DNA of 64,000 nt from Peromyscus leucopus (Eukaryota; Chordata; Mammalia; Rodentia; Cricetidae), in the NCBI RefSeq assembly GCF_004664715.2, contig NC_051065.1, positions 152,980,826 through 153,044,825 of the forward strand, read 5' to 3'. A program made the position numbers and the translations under genes. A model generated the notes under the pieces. That model saw only the letters and a program-made list of their open reading frames with translations. It made no database searches and was not told the DNA's origin. This document shows, piece after piece, positions 32,748 to 44,835 of the stretch (positions within the stretch are counted from its first letter, which is position 1; every line of letters begins with the position of its first letter).

Positions 32748-32916
32748 AGCCGGGCGGTGGTGGCGCACGCCTTTAATCCCAGCACTCGGGAGGCAGAGGC
32801 AGGCGGATCTTTGTGAGTTCGAGGCCAGCCTGGGCTACCAAGTGAGTTCCAGGAAAGGCGCAAAGCTACACAGAGAAACCCTGTCTCAAAAAACCAAAAA
32901 AAAAAAAAAAAAAAAA
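32748..32916 (+). mobile_element. B1 SINE, pile-up member 1
   Basis: Flanked by AAGATAAGGTTGTA at 32734-32747 and 32917-32930. Confidence 0.95.
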
Positions 32917-32933
32917 AAGATAAGGTTGTAGTA

Positions 32934-33051
32934 GCCGGGCAGTGGTGGTGTATACCTTTGATCCCAGCACTCGGGAGGCAGACGCAGGCGGATCTCTGTG
33001 AGTTCAAGGCTAGCCTGGGCTACAGAGTAAGTTCTCAGAAAAAAAAAAAAA
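32934..33051 (+). mobile_element. B1 SINE, pile-up member 2, 3'-shortened
   Basis: Flanked by the same 14-mer at 32917-32930 and 33052-33065. The tail goes straight from 'gagtaagttctcag' to poly-A. Confidence 0.93.
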
Positions 33052-33065
33052 AAGATAAGGTTGTA

Positions 33066-33322
33066 GAGGGGCTGGAAAGAGGGCTCAGCAGTTAAGAGCA
33101 CTTGCTTTGCTTTGCTGCTTTGCTGCTCTTCTAGAGGACTCTGGTTCAATTTTTAGCATCCACATGGCTGTTCACACCTGTCTGTAACTCCAGTTCCAGG
33201 GAACCTGAAACCCACGGCAAAACACCAATGCATATAAAATAAAAAAAAAAAAAATAAGCAAACTTAAAACAAATGGAAGGATATAGCTGTGTCCCAATAA
33301 AACTTAAAAAAAAAAAAAAAAA
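33066..33322 (+). mobile_element. B2/B3-type SINE, pile-up member 3
   Basis: GAGGGGCTGGAAAGAGGGCTCAG in outline, with a CTTTG duplication ('gctttgctttgctgctttgctgctc'), then an A-rich tail containing two poly-A runs. Confidence 0.8.
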
Positions 33323-33335
33323 GTCAGGGTTGTAA

Positions 33336-33520
33336 GCCAGGGTGGTGACACATGCCTTTAATCCCAGCATACACTCAGGAGGCAGAGGCAGATGGATCTC
33401 TGTGAGTTCCAGCCTGGTCTATGGAGTGAGTTCCAGGACAGCCAGAAATACCCAGTCTCAAAAAAACAAAACAAGCAAACAAAAAACAAACAAAAATACA
33501 AGGAAAGAAAGAAAGAAAGA
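33336..33520 (+). mobile_element. B1 SINE, pile-up member 4
   Basis: Follows a worn target copy (CAGGGTTGTA, about 33325-33334). Tail of CAAA and GAAA units. Confidence 0.85.
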
Positions 33521-33940
33521 AAAAAATCCAGTAAGCAGCACCCCTCCATGGCCTCTGCATCAGCTCCTGCCTCCAGGCTCCTGTCCTGCTTTAATTTCTG
33601 TCCTAACTTCCTTTGATGATTAATAAACCATTTCCTCCCCAAATTGATTTTAGTCATAGTGTTTTAATGGAATTTCCTCAAAGGCCTGCCTTGAGAAGAT
33701 TCCTCCCAGTGTCCTGGGGTCCTGGGGAAGACGCTATTTCCAGCGTGGGGTTATCTGAGGGAAAGGAATCTATATATACCATATATTACCATACTCTTTC
33801 ACCCATTAACTTTATTTCTCTAAGACAAAATTCTATCTCTACAGCTTGAGTTCCGTCCTGACACTCAGTTCCTTTGTTCCTTCTCTTTCTGTCCTCTCAT
33901 AGCCCTAGTATTACTCTGCTATGCTTTCAATCTCATCTTT

Positions 33941-35674
<1,734 letters not shown>

Positions 35675-35692
35675 ACAAGACATTTATTTTTC

Positions 35693-35698
35693 ATATTC
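35693..35698 (-). terminator. AATAAA polyadenylation signal of the zinc-finger gene
   Basis: TTTATT on the plus strand, about 150 bp beyond the stop codon of the finger exon. It is the nearest good signal, so the mRNA probably ends near 35675. Confidence 0.5.
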
Positions 35699-35844
35699 AT
35701 TTGGGGGAAAGGGAAAAAGTCAGTTTGTCCTATCAAATACTGGTCCTTCTGGAAGAATTTCCACTTACCCTATAGAATTAGATAACTTTCTTGATTACAG
35801 AGGGTGTATTCTTAATTCCTAAGAACTTCCTTTGAAGAGGGTGG

Positions 35845-36593
35845 TTACAGGGTAAGCCTTTGTGAGCAGCTTCGCTGGTGCACAGCCAGGCTCCCTCTCT
35901 GAGTGAAACTTTTCCCACACTGGCCACAGAGATAGGGTGTTTCTCCTGTGTGGATTTTTCCATGCAGAATACAATTCCCCCTGGTGTGGAAACTCTTCCT
36001 GCAGTGGGAACACGCATACGGCTTCAGACCTGTGTGAACTCTGATGTGGACAATTAAGCTCCCCTTCTGACTGAAAGCTTTTCCACACTGGTCACATCTA
36101 TAGGGCTTCTCACCACTGTGAACTCTTCGGTGAACAGCAAGGTTACTTTGATTCCTGAAGCTTCTCTGGCAAATGGCACATTCATAGGGTTTCTGTCCAG
36201 TGTGGAGTCTCTCATGGACAGCTAGACTGCCTCGCTGACTAAAGCTTTTCCCACACTCTTTGCACTGATAGGGCTTCTCTCCTGTGTGAATTCGCTGATG
36301 TGTAACTAGATTGCCTTTGGCCCTGAAGCTCTTTCCACACTGGGTGCACTCAAAAGGCTTCTGACCAGTGTGGATTCTCTCATGTAATGTTAGACTACCT
36401 TTTTGCCGGAAAGACTTCCCACATTCCTGGCAATCATAGACCTTTTGTCTCACTCCAGGGGAGTCTTCCTGTAGTGTCTTAGAATCTGGGGACTTTTGTT
36501 CCAGCTTCTCTCTTCTGAAAGAACTCTGGAAATCCCAGCTTGACGATCCTGTGGCCTCTGAATGATCATATTTGTGGGCTTCTGTCATCACAT
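35845..36593 (-). CDS. C2H2 zinc-finger protein, terminal exon with seven fingers
   Basis: A probable nuclear DNA-binding transcription factor of the KRAB-ZNF type. The exon starts after a good acceptor (pyrimidine tract, TTTTACCAG, 36594) and stays open to the stop at 35845-35847. If translation begins inside the exon, the first ATG is at 36588, giving 247 residues. The first 50 residues are a low-complexity linker. Fingers follow, each spaced 28 residues and joined by TGQKP, TGEKP, SGEKP, TGLKP or TGETP linkers. Counted from the in-frame GTG at 36591, they span C54-H74, C82-H102, C110-H130, C138-H158, C166-H186, C194-H214 and C222-C242. The last is C2HC. Finger 6 has Cys in place of the core Leu. 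Upstream lie a damaged KRAB-A exon and a CpG-island promoter. I do not recognise the orthologue. The frame is fully open and no base looks disabled here, so it is probably functional. Confidence 0.85.
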
Positions 36594-37797
36594 CTGGTAA
36601 AACGAGAGGGAAGTCATGTAAGATGCACCAATATGCTGAGTGAGAAGAACAGGGAAAAAAGAAACATAATCCTTAGAGTGCTTATTATGTGCCAGGCATT
36701 TTACTATGAACTTTGCATACATAACTCAATCTTGAAAATCATCCTGAGATTGCTACAGATAAGAAAATGAGAGCATAGGGAGGTCACATAACTATTAATA
36801 GGTATATTATCTGTAGGATTCACATATTAGCATGCTCCATAGCTATGTACTGCCTTTAACTTTAATGTAGCCTCCCAAATTCTTGGGAGATAGACACGTA
36901 TTATTATTATTATTGTTTTTGGAGGGGGTGCTAGGAATTGAACCTGGGTCCCCTGGAAGAGTAGCCCGTACTCTTAAACACTGAGCCATCTCTCCAGCCC
37001 TAAGATGATTACTTTATAAGCAATAAAAACAGGCTCATAAAATAAGAAAATTATACAGAGAATCACACAGAGCCTTTTACCTAAGTTTCCCCCCCCCTCC
37101 AAGTTTTAGCTGACTCCCAAACAGGTGTAGAGTCAGGATACAAAGGGACTAAAATTTGAAAACCTTAAAAGCATCCCTTTAAACATAAGCATAAAGTCAA
37201 GCAAAGGACAGACCAGTTTTTGTGAGAAGCCGAGGCTTACACTGCACTGTCTGCATGGAAGTCACCCCTATTCCAGTCCACGTTCCTGATAGTATTTATG
37301 ATCTCAGAAAATAAGCAGCAAAATTTCAGATATTTTATGCCTATGCCATGAATTCTTACAGGATGCAGCCTCTTTTCTATTCCATGATACAGAGGAAAAG
37401 CCTGAAGCTTAAGGAAGGACATAACTTCCTTAATACTGCAAATATGATTGGAATTTCTTCTTTTAAAATTCATGCTGTTTTTCAGTCTACTAAGCTACAG
37501 TACAGTTGAATGAGTCTATTCATTTTCTAGGGGTCATCCTAGAGAAGTTTCTTCCTCGCTTCCCTAACTTTTTCATACTCAGTGATAGAGCTGAGAGCTA
37601 GAGAGACTCATTCGGCCTGAGACGTCTCAGGACTCTCTACAGGAGACAACCTCCATGTCAGACTGTTTCCTTGCTTTGTCCCATCATTTCCAATGCCAGC
37701 TTGCAGGCTTTTCCTGTCCAAATGAATGCATCTTCTGCTTCTCAGTACTGAGAACAGGGACTCTGAAGGTATCCCAGCAACCAGCTGACTCACTCAC
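36594..37797 (-). other. intron between KRAB-like and finger exons
   Basis: Bounded by a GTGAGTGAG donor (37797 downward) and the acceptor at 36594. No KRAB-B exon was seen. It contains a B2 fragment at 36920-37002. Confidence 0.6.
36920..37002 (-). mobile_element. B2-type SINE fragment
   Basis: Reverse of a B2 head: 'ggaattgaacctgggtcccc', CCATCTCTCCAGCCC, preceded by (ATT)n. Confidence 0.75.
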
Positions 37798-37937
37798 TGA
37801 AAAATGCTACATTCTGGGCATATCTTCCATGACAGTCCAGCAGGGTAGCTGTTGGAAACCCAAACATGTCCACTCCTGCTCTGTGACTTTAATCACCACT
37901 TCCTCATATGATTCTTCCATGGGCTGGTCTTGAGTAC
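37798..37937 (-). pseudogene. KRAB-A exon with a 1-nt frameshift
   Basis: A KRAB-A box recruits TRIM28 for silencing. After an acceptor (TTCTGTTCCTCAG, 37938) the frame reads ...SYEEVVIKVTEQEW, close to the KRAB-A consensus around the EEW motif, then TCLGFQQLPCWTVMED. It ends at a TAG (37807-37809) 9 nt before the strong donor. The last part reads correctly (YAQNVAFF) only one frame over, which places a 1-nt loss near 37822-37825. The exon is 140 bp against a usual 127. The finger exon begins in the phase that fits the shifted frame, so KRAB and fingers cannot be joined in one protein through this donor. The LYxDVM core is also degraded (LPCWTVM). Alternatives are use of another donor, or an assembly error. 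Confidence 0.6.
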
Positions 37938-39729
37938 CTGAGGAACAGAAAATAAAATAAAGCAAACCAAACCAAAGAGCAAACAAGAAAGGGCAGAATT
38001 GATTACTGAGAAAGAAAGTCCACAGGAGGCCCAGTTTGGGGCGTAAGCACAGGAAATCAGGGCTGCCTGAGGTAGTATCACTGCAAAGTGGGCTAAAGAG
38101 AGCAGGACTGACCACACAAAAGTTAATCCAGGAGCAAAGAGGCAGTGGAAAGCAGCGACACAGAGGCACGGACTTCATCCTGTTAGTCCCCAACTAAGGG
38201 TCACTTCTGTTGTACTTTGGTCTTGACATGACATTGGGGTCCTCCACTTCCCAGGCAACTGTTGCTGATTTTACTCCTCAAGCCTAAGAAGTCAACATTT
38301 CAGCCTTCCTGACTGGTATGAGGGAAGAGCTCCACTTCTCCTTTCCAGTTCCCCTGAAGCCACAAGGACCTAACAAAAGATTTGTTGTTACCTTCTGGCA
38401 ATTCTTAGCAGGCCCTAGGTCCAAACCATCACTTTCTCCCTTTGGAATGTTTATTTAAGGATCAAATTCCTGGATTTGTACACTTTATATTTATGTAGCG
38501 GTACACAGTATAATCTTTGTTTCAGTACGTCCAATCAAAATGCTGGACTCCTGGCTTAAAGAATTAGCAATCTGATGCCATAATTCTCTGTTCTATTAAC
38601 CAAGTAGCTGACCCTTCTACCCATTCAGTCATATTACTGTGATGACAAGAGGATTCACTTCCAGCTCGGAACACAAAGTACAAAGGGCTCCCCTGAAATG
38701 GTGCAAAGGCATTCATTTAGAAATACAAGATACTATTGATTAAAAATAAAACCAACAAAACCCCCTGCACATTCACAAAGAAAAGCACTTGGTGCCACCT
38801 CCTTGGGGTTGGACTTTTGTCACTGGAATGTCTAGAAAACATGGTTAAGTCAAAATAAGTGAACAGAACGTATACTTCAACCTCTCCACCTGCTAAGAGG
38901 TACCCAACAAATATCCCCTCAAATGTGTCTCCAGACTCTCCATGATTAATAACAGGAAACTGCCAACAGGAAATTGTTAAGGGAGAACTGTTATCTCAAG
39001 TCAGAGCAATCAAATTCTCGAAGACACTTGGAAGAACGTGGTTTCATCACACAAAACACTGCTCTTTTCCTATTAGAAATGCCATCACAGCTCAGAATTA
39101 GGCTCTGCCAGACTTGGATTCTTGCCGTGGTTCGCTAGGTGTATGATCTGGAGGAAAGCAACTTAAGAGCCCCGACTCTAGTTTTCCTCACTTACTAAGC
39201 AAGTTAACACCATCTCATTAGCTTTTGGAAGAACTGATGACCAGAAAGTTAGCGATCTCTTACATTTGAGACACACCCTACACATTCAAGGCCTAAAATG
39301 GTGCATTCTCAGGAGAGAGGGGCGGAGGACAGACAGGATGATCTGTGGGGTCTGAGGAAATCTTAACGATGCAATTTAAGGAGCGATCATGAGCTTGTGG
39401 GTGAGGGTGAGTTCCCCCTACACTGGACGACGCCACTCCCTTCTCATCTCCATAGGCACGGACTCTGCACCCTCCGGGCCTAGCTGGACCTTCCTGTGGC
39501 CCCTCCCACGCTCCGGGGGCCCCAGCCTCCCAGGGGCCCCGACATCTCAGCGGGGCCCCCCCGCAGCAGACGGCGGCCCACCCGCTCTCCGACCAGCGCA
39601 CCCTTGTCAGCGGCTCGGCGACTGCGGCCCGGCCAGCTGGCCTGGCCTGTTCACGCGCCCTGGCCGGGGCGGCGGGCTCACGACACAGCCCCCTCTCCCG
39701 GGCGCACAGACCAGGCCTGGGCTTCACTC
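37938..39729 (-). other. intron 1 (and possible untranslated exons) of the zinc-finger gene
   Basis: Repeat-poor sequence between the exon-1 donor near 39731 and the KRAB-like exon. Further 5'-UTR exons may lie here but none can be placed by eye. Confidence 0.4.
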
Positions 39730-39960
39730 ACCGCAGCAGCGCGCACCCGCAGACAGACAAAGCCGGCGCCGAGCCCGTAGCAGCCGCAGCAGCGACGAGC
39801 GGCGCCGGACCACAACTCCCAGGAGCCCCCGCGCGCGCCCCGGCGCACTGTGGGAAGCGCCGCCGCGGTGCTGCGGAAACGCGGAAGATTGGGCCGGCGC
39901 TGGTGGGTTCTGGTGGAGTGGGGCGCCGTCCAGTGGAGGAGCGGTAGTTGATGTCTGGGG
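39440..39960 (-). promoter_or_regulatory. CpG-island promoter and exon 1 of the zinc-finger gene
   Basis: Very CpG-rich DNA. On the minus strand a strong donor (GCG, then GTGAGTGAAG) ends an exon at 39732. The SBS-like motif ACCACAACTCCCAGGAGC lies at 39809-39826, so the TSS is probably in 39740-39860 with transcription leftward into the zinc-finger gene. Two overlapping long ORFs (39293-39727 minus; 39389-40009 plus) reflect base composition, not coding. The linkage to the finger exon is inferred from distance and orientation. Confidence 0.7.
39809..39826 (+). promoter_or_regulatory. ZNF143/SBS-like motif
   Basis: ACCACAACTCCCAGGAGC differs from the consensus ACTACAAYTCCCAGCR at a few positions. 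It is the second such site in the window (see 7668). Confidence 0.6.
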
Positions 39961-40662
39961 GGTGCTGAAGACGTTAAACCACGCAAGCAGGACTCAGGGT
40001 TCACTGTAGGGCTCAGAAGCCGCAAGCAAGTATTTCCGACAAAGAATCAGGAACACCAGCTGGTCCATCTATAAGCTTGATAACCTGAAAGATGGACGAA
40101 GCACCGCCAGGCTTCGGAACTTAGGCGCCACTTCGACTAGTTGCGTGACCCAGGGCGGGAATCTCACCCTGTGGGGAGTCCAGAGCAGAGAGCAGCAGGA
40201 CCCCCCCATGGCACCTACCCGGGGCCGGGAGACCTTCGGAACCAAGGGAAAGCGAGGAAACAGTATTCCCTGAGGAGGTGGCATTAACATTTTCTTCTTA
40301 ACTGAAGAAGTGTGACCGAAGGGTTGAGATTGGACCACTGTGAAGTCACCAAGCAGACGGAAGAGTAGCTCTCTTTCCCGAGTTGCCTCTGGAGAGAATC
40401 AGCAGCTCTCGCAGCGAATCTTTGGCCCTGGGAGGGGCGTGGATGCTCTTGAACATCCAGGAAAAAAAGCTCTCTAAAATGCCTTAAATTTGCACCGACT
40501 GCTGCACTTACTTATATGCGTTTCTAATGGCCTTTCTAAAGGACTTTGTCTCCCCCTAGAGCCGTGACAGAATCTTCCCTGGTGGTCCCACTCCTGAGTT
40601 CCCCCTCAGTAGACTTATTTATCCTATTTAATGAAGGACACCAAAGAAATGTTTCCTCAGCC
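39961..40662. other. CpG-island shoulder, unclassified
   Basis: GC content falls gradually. No exon is recognised. A divergent transcript is possible but unsupported. Confidence 0.3.
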
Positions 40663-40812
40663 GGGCGGTGGTGGCGCACGCCTTTAATCCCAGCAATCAG
40701 GAGGCAGAGGCAGGTGAATCTCTGTGAGTTTGAGGCCAGCCTGGTCTACAGAGCGAGATTCAGGACAGGCACCAAAACTACACAGAGAAACTCTGTCTTG
40801 AAAAAAAAAAAG
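40663..40812 (+). mobile_element. B1 SINE
   Basis: GCCGGGCGGTGGTGGCGCAC through 'acagagaaactctgtcttg' and poly-A. Confidence 0.94.
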
Positions 40813-41084
40813 TTTTCTCTTGCAGTACCCTTGTTCTTTACCCAAAACTACATGTGTTAGACTGGACAAAACACTTCACAGGATGTCTCTTTTCTGTGGG
40901 ACCAGCTGTGAGTTTAGGACAAGTTCCAGATCCCACCAAGAAAATAGTTGACAAAACTTTGGTAGGAAGAGATGATTGTGAAGGGAGACTATAAGCATGT
41001 TTCCTTTATAAATCTGCAAAGATTCCTTTTGGGGGAAATGTGTACATTTATTTTTTGGACAATTTGGTCACATTTTGTTTAGTG

Positions 41085-41215
41085 TGGGGTGCCTTGCTGT
41101 GTGCCTGTGGAGGTCAGAACAGTTTGTGTGAATGGATTCTCTCCTTCCACCAGGCCCTGGGGATCGAACTCAGGTCATCAGGTTTGGCAGCAAGCATTAT
41201 TACCCACCTTACTGG
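41085..41215 (-). mobile_element. B3-type SINE
   Basis: Reverse B3: 'tgcctgtggaggtcagaac', GGGGATCGAACTCAGGTCAT, 'ttacccaccttactgg'. Confidence 0.65.
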
Positions 41216-41402
41216 ATCAGACTCATTTGACAGAGTGGTTTGGATTGGGGTTGAAAGAGTCAGACTAAGACTCAGCTCCCTAGACAGATCTTAAGTGGGG
41301 CCTAGTCCTCAGTCACCACATGCATCTTAAGGCTGGTTCATCAGGAAGAAGGATGCTGAGGGCTAAAGGGAAATTCTTTCGGTGTATATTTAAATACTAG
41401 TT

Positions 41403-41556
41403 TGTTTTTTGAGGGTTTCTCTGTGTATCTTTGGCACCTTTCCTGGAACACACTCTGTATGTAGCCCAGGCTAGCCTTGAACTCACAGAGATCTGCCTGC
41501 CTCTGCTTCCCGAGTGCTGAGATTAAAGAAAGGCATGTGCCACCACTGCCCGGCGA
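41403..41556 (-). mobile_element. B1 SINE
   Basis: Reverse B1 starting TTTTTTGAGGGTTTCTCTGT, with small insertions (TATG, AAGA), to GCCACCACTGCCCGGC. Confidence 0.88.
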
Positions 41557-41745
41557 TTTAAATACTTGTTAAAGACATCCATCCCTACTCCGGCATTTTA
41601 GAATACCAGGGGAAGGAATAATAATTCAGAAAATGATGTTATAACAGTCTCACTATTTTGTAGTACCAAGCTGTTTTTATTATTATAGCTCTATAGTAAG
41701 TAGAGCTTGAGGTCAGGGATGGTGATACCTCCAGAGGTTGCTTTA

Positions 41746-42547
41746 TTATACAGGATTCTTTTTAGCCATCCTGGGTTTTTTGTTTTTCCATATGAAGTTG
41801 AGTATTGTTCTTTCTAAGTCTGTGAAGAATTGTGTTGGGATTTTGATGGGGATTGCATTGAATCTGTAGATTGCTTTTGGTAAGATTGCCATTTTTACTA
41901 TGTTAATCCTACCTATCCATGAGCATGGGAGATCCTTCCATTTTCTGTTATCTTCTTCAATTTCTTTCTTTAGAGACTTAAAGTTCTTATCAAACAGGTC
42001 CTTCACTTGTTTAGTTAGTGTTATTCCAAGGTATTTTATATTGTTTGTGGCTATTGTAAAGGGTGATGTTTCTCTGGCTTCTTTCTCAGCCCTTTTATCA
42101 TTTGTGTATAGGAGGGCTACTGATTTTTTTGAGTTGATCTTGTATCCTGCCACTTTACTGAAGGAGTTTATCAGCTGTAGGAGTTCCCTGGTAGAATTTT
42201 TGGGGTCACTTATGTATACTATCATATCATCTGCAAATAGTGAAAGTTTGATTTCTTCCTTTCCAATTTGTATCCCCTTGATCTCCTTTTGTTGTCTTAT
42301 TGCTCTAGCTAGAACTTCAAGTACTATATTGAATAAATATGGGGAGAGTGGACAGCCTTGTCTTGTTCCTGATTTTAGTGGAATCGCTTTGAGTTTCTCT
42401 CCATTTGATGGTGGCTGTTGGCTTGCTGTATATTGTTTTTATTATGTTTAGGTATGTTCCTTGTATCCCTGATCTCTCCAAGACTTTTATCATGAAGGGG
42501 TGTTGGATTTTGTCAAAGGCTTTTTCAGGATCTAATGAGATGATCAT
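41746..42547 (-). pseudogene. L1-A ORF2 fragment: RT and post-RT region
   Basis: Pieces read ...[16 protein letters not shown] RT text (here PEKAFDKIQ) and, after a break, [15 protein letters not shown] and [17 protein letters not shown]. Frameshifts at several points separate them. It matches residues of the full-length copy's ORF2 with a few percent difference. Confidence 0.85.
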
Positions 42548-42701
42548 GTGTTTTTTCTTTCAGTTTGTTTATATGGTGTATTACATTGACAGATTTTTGT
42601 ATGTTGAACCTTCCTTGCATTCCTGGGATGAAACCTACTTGGTCATGGTGGATAATTTTTTTGATGTGTTCTTGGATTCGGTTTGCCAATATTTTGTTGA
42701 G

Positions 42702-42888
42702 TTTTTTTTCTTTTTTTTTCTTTTTTCTTTTTTTTTTTTGGTTTTTTTCGAGACAAGGTTTCTCTGTGTAGCTTTGCGCCTTTCCTGGAATTCGCTTTGG
42801 AGACCAGACTGGCCTCGAACTCACAGAGATCTGCCTGGCTCTGCCTCCCGAGTGCTGGGATTAAAGGTGTGCACCACCACCGCCCGAC
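42702..42888 (-). mobile_element. B1 SINE inserted in L1-A
   Basis: Poly-T and reverse B1 flanked by TTGTTGAG at 42694-42701 and 42889-42896, within otherwise continuous L1 sequence. Confidence 0.94.
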
Positions 42889-43157
42889 TTGTTGAGTATT
42901 TTTGCATCAATGTTCATGAGGGTAATTGGTCTGTAATTCTCTTTCTTTGTTACATCTTTGTGTGGTTTGGGTATCAGGGTAATTGTAGCCTCATAAAAAG
43001 AGTTTGGTAATGTTCCTTCTGTTTCTATTGTGTGGAACAATTTGAAGAGTATTGGAATTAGTTCTTCTTTGAAAGTCTGGTAGAATTCTGCACTAAAACC
43101 ATCTGGTCCTGGGCTTTTTTTGGTTGGGAGACTTTTGATGACTATTTCTATTTCTTT

Positions 43158-44819
43158 TTTTATTTTATTTTACTTTACAATACCATTCAGTTCTACATAT
43201 CAGCCATGGGCTCCCCTATTCTCCCCCCTCCCACCTCCTCCCCTTTCCCCCAGCCCACCCCCCATTCCCACCTCCTCCAGGGCAAATCCTCCCCTGAGGA
43301 CTGCGATCAACCTGGTAGACTCAGTCCAGGCAGGTCCAGTCCCTTCTTCCCAGACTGAGCCAAGTGTCCCTGCATAAGCTCTAGGTTTCAAACAGCCAAC
43401 TCATGCAATGAGCACAGGACTTGGTCCCACTGCCTAGTTGCCTCCCAAACTGATCAAGCCAATCGACTGTCTCACCTATTCAGAGGGCCTGATCCAGCTG
43501 GAGGCCCTTCAGCCTTTGGTTCATAGTTCATGTGTTTCCATTCATTTGGCTATTTTTTTTCAATAATTGAGTAAAACTGAAATTTATTATAAGCCACAGT
43601 CGTCCTAGGGACCTCCATGCTATATATATAGCCTCTATGGTTCTATGGGTTGTGGTCTGATTGTTCTTTATTTTATATCTAGAATCCACTTATGAGTGAG
43701 TACATACCATAACTGTCTTTCTGGGTTTGGGTTACCTCACTCAGGATGATTTTTTTCTAGTTCCATCCATTTGCCTGCAAATTTCATGCTTTCATTGTTT
43801 TTCTCTGCTGAGTAGTACTCCATTGTGTATATGTACCACATTTTTTTTTTCATCCATTCTTCTGTTGACGGGCATCTAGGTTGTTTCCAGGTTTTGGCTA
43901 TTACAAATAGTGCTGCTATGAACATAGCTGAGCATGTATCTTTATGGTATGAATCAGCATTCCTTGGTATATGCCCAAGAGTGGGATGGCTGGGTCTTGA
44001 GGTAGTTCGATTCCTAATTTTCTGAGAAACCGCCATACTCATTTCCACAGTGGTTGTACAAGTTTACATTCCCACCAACAGTGGAGGAGTGTTCCCTTTG
44101 CTCCACATCCTCTCCAACATTGACTGTCATTTGTGTTTTTGATCGTAGCCATTCTAACAGGTGTAAGGTGGTATCTCAGAGTCGTTTTGATTTGCATTTC
44201 TCTGATGATTAAGGATGTTGAGCATTTCTTTAAATGTCTTTCAGCCATTTGTGATTCTTGTTTTGTGAATTCTCTGATTAGCTCTTTAGCCCATTTTTTA
44301 ATTGGACTGTTCAGTACTTTGATGTCTAGTTTCTTGAGTTCTTTATATACTGTGGAGATCAATCCTCTGTCAGATGTGGGGTTGGTGAAGATCTTTTCTC
44401 ATTCTGTTGGCTGTCTTTTTGTCTTATTGACTGTGTCTTTTGACCTGCAGAAGCTTCTCAATTTCGAGAGGTCCCATTTATTAATTGTTGTGCTCAGGGT
44501 CTGTGCTGTTGGTGTTTTATTTAGGAAATGGTCTCCAGTGCCAATGCGTTCAAGAGTGCTTCCTACTTTCTTTTCTATTAAGTTTAGTGTAACTGGATTT
44601 ATGTTCAGGTCTTTGATCCACTTGGACTTGAGTTTTGTGCATGGTGACAGATAGGGATCTATTTGTAATCTTTTACATATTAAGATCCAGTTATGCCAGC
44701 ACCATTTGTTGAAGATACTTTCTTTTTTTCCATTGTATAGTTTTGGCTCCTTTGTCAAAAACCAGGTGTTCATATGTGCATGGATTAATGTCAGGGTCTT
44801 CAATTCGATTCCATTGGTC
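43158..44819 (-). mobile_element. L1 insertion B, 5'-truncated, nested in L1-A
   Basis: Carries a T/A-rich 3' end (43158-43180), an L1 3' UTR with a G-rich tract (C-rich on plus, 43210-43270) and the ORF2 C-terminal third. It is flanked by CTATTTCTATTTCTTT (43142-43157) and CTGTTTCTATTTCTTT (44820-44835), one mismatch. L1-A sequence resumes after the right copy exactly where it stopped. Confidence 0.88.
43737..44803 (-). pseudogene. L1-B ORF2 C-terminal part
   Basis: Pieces include the Cys-rich end ([18 protein letters not shown]), then LVQPLWK and a TGA at 44039-44041. After an indel, text similar to MFIAALFVIAKTWKQPRCPS follows in another frame, up to KNHPE and a stop. Frameshifts separate the segments. 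Confidence 0.85.
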
Positions 44820-44835
44820 CTGTTTCTATTTCTTT

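Larger units (their letters stand above)
32645..33670 (+). mobile_element. L1 3'-end fragment carrying four stacked SINEs
   Basis: Left part 32650-32747 and right part about 33525-33670 ('agcagcacccctccatgg', 'cctcccc') match the 9091-9482 family. The SINEs between are listed separately. Confidence 0.65.

Noticed and set aside
35845..36593. assigning a named orthologue to the zinc-finger gene
   Set aside because: No named family member could be matched confidently from memory; finger arrays are too similar to assign without a search.
39389..40009. 206-aa plus ORF in the second CpG island
   Set aside because: Base-composition artefact antisense to the promoter and exon 1; no domain or plausible splice structure.
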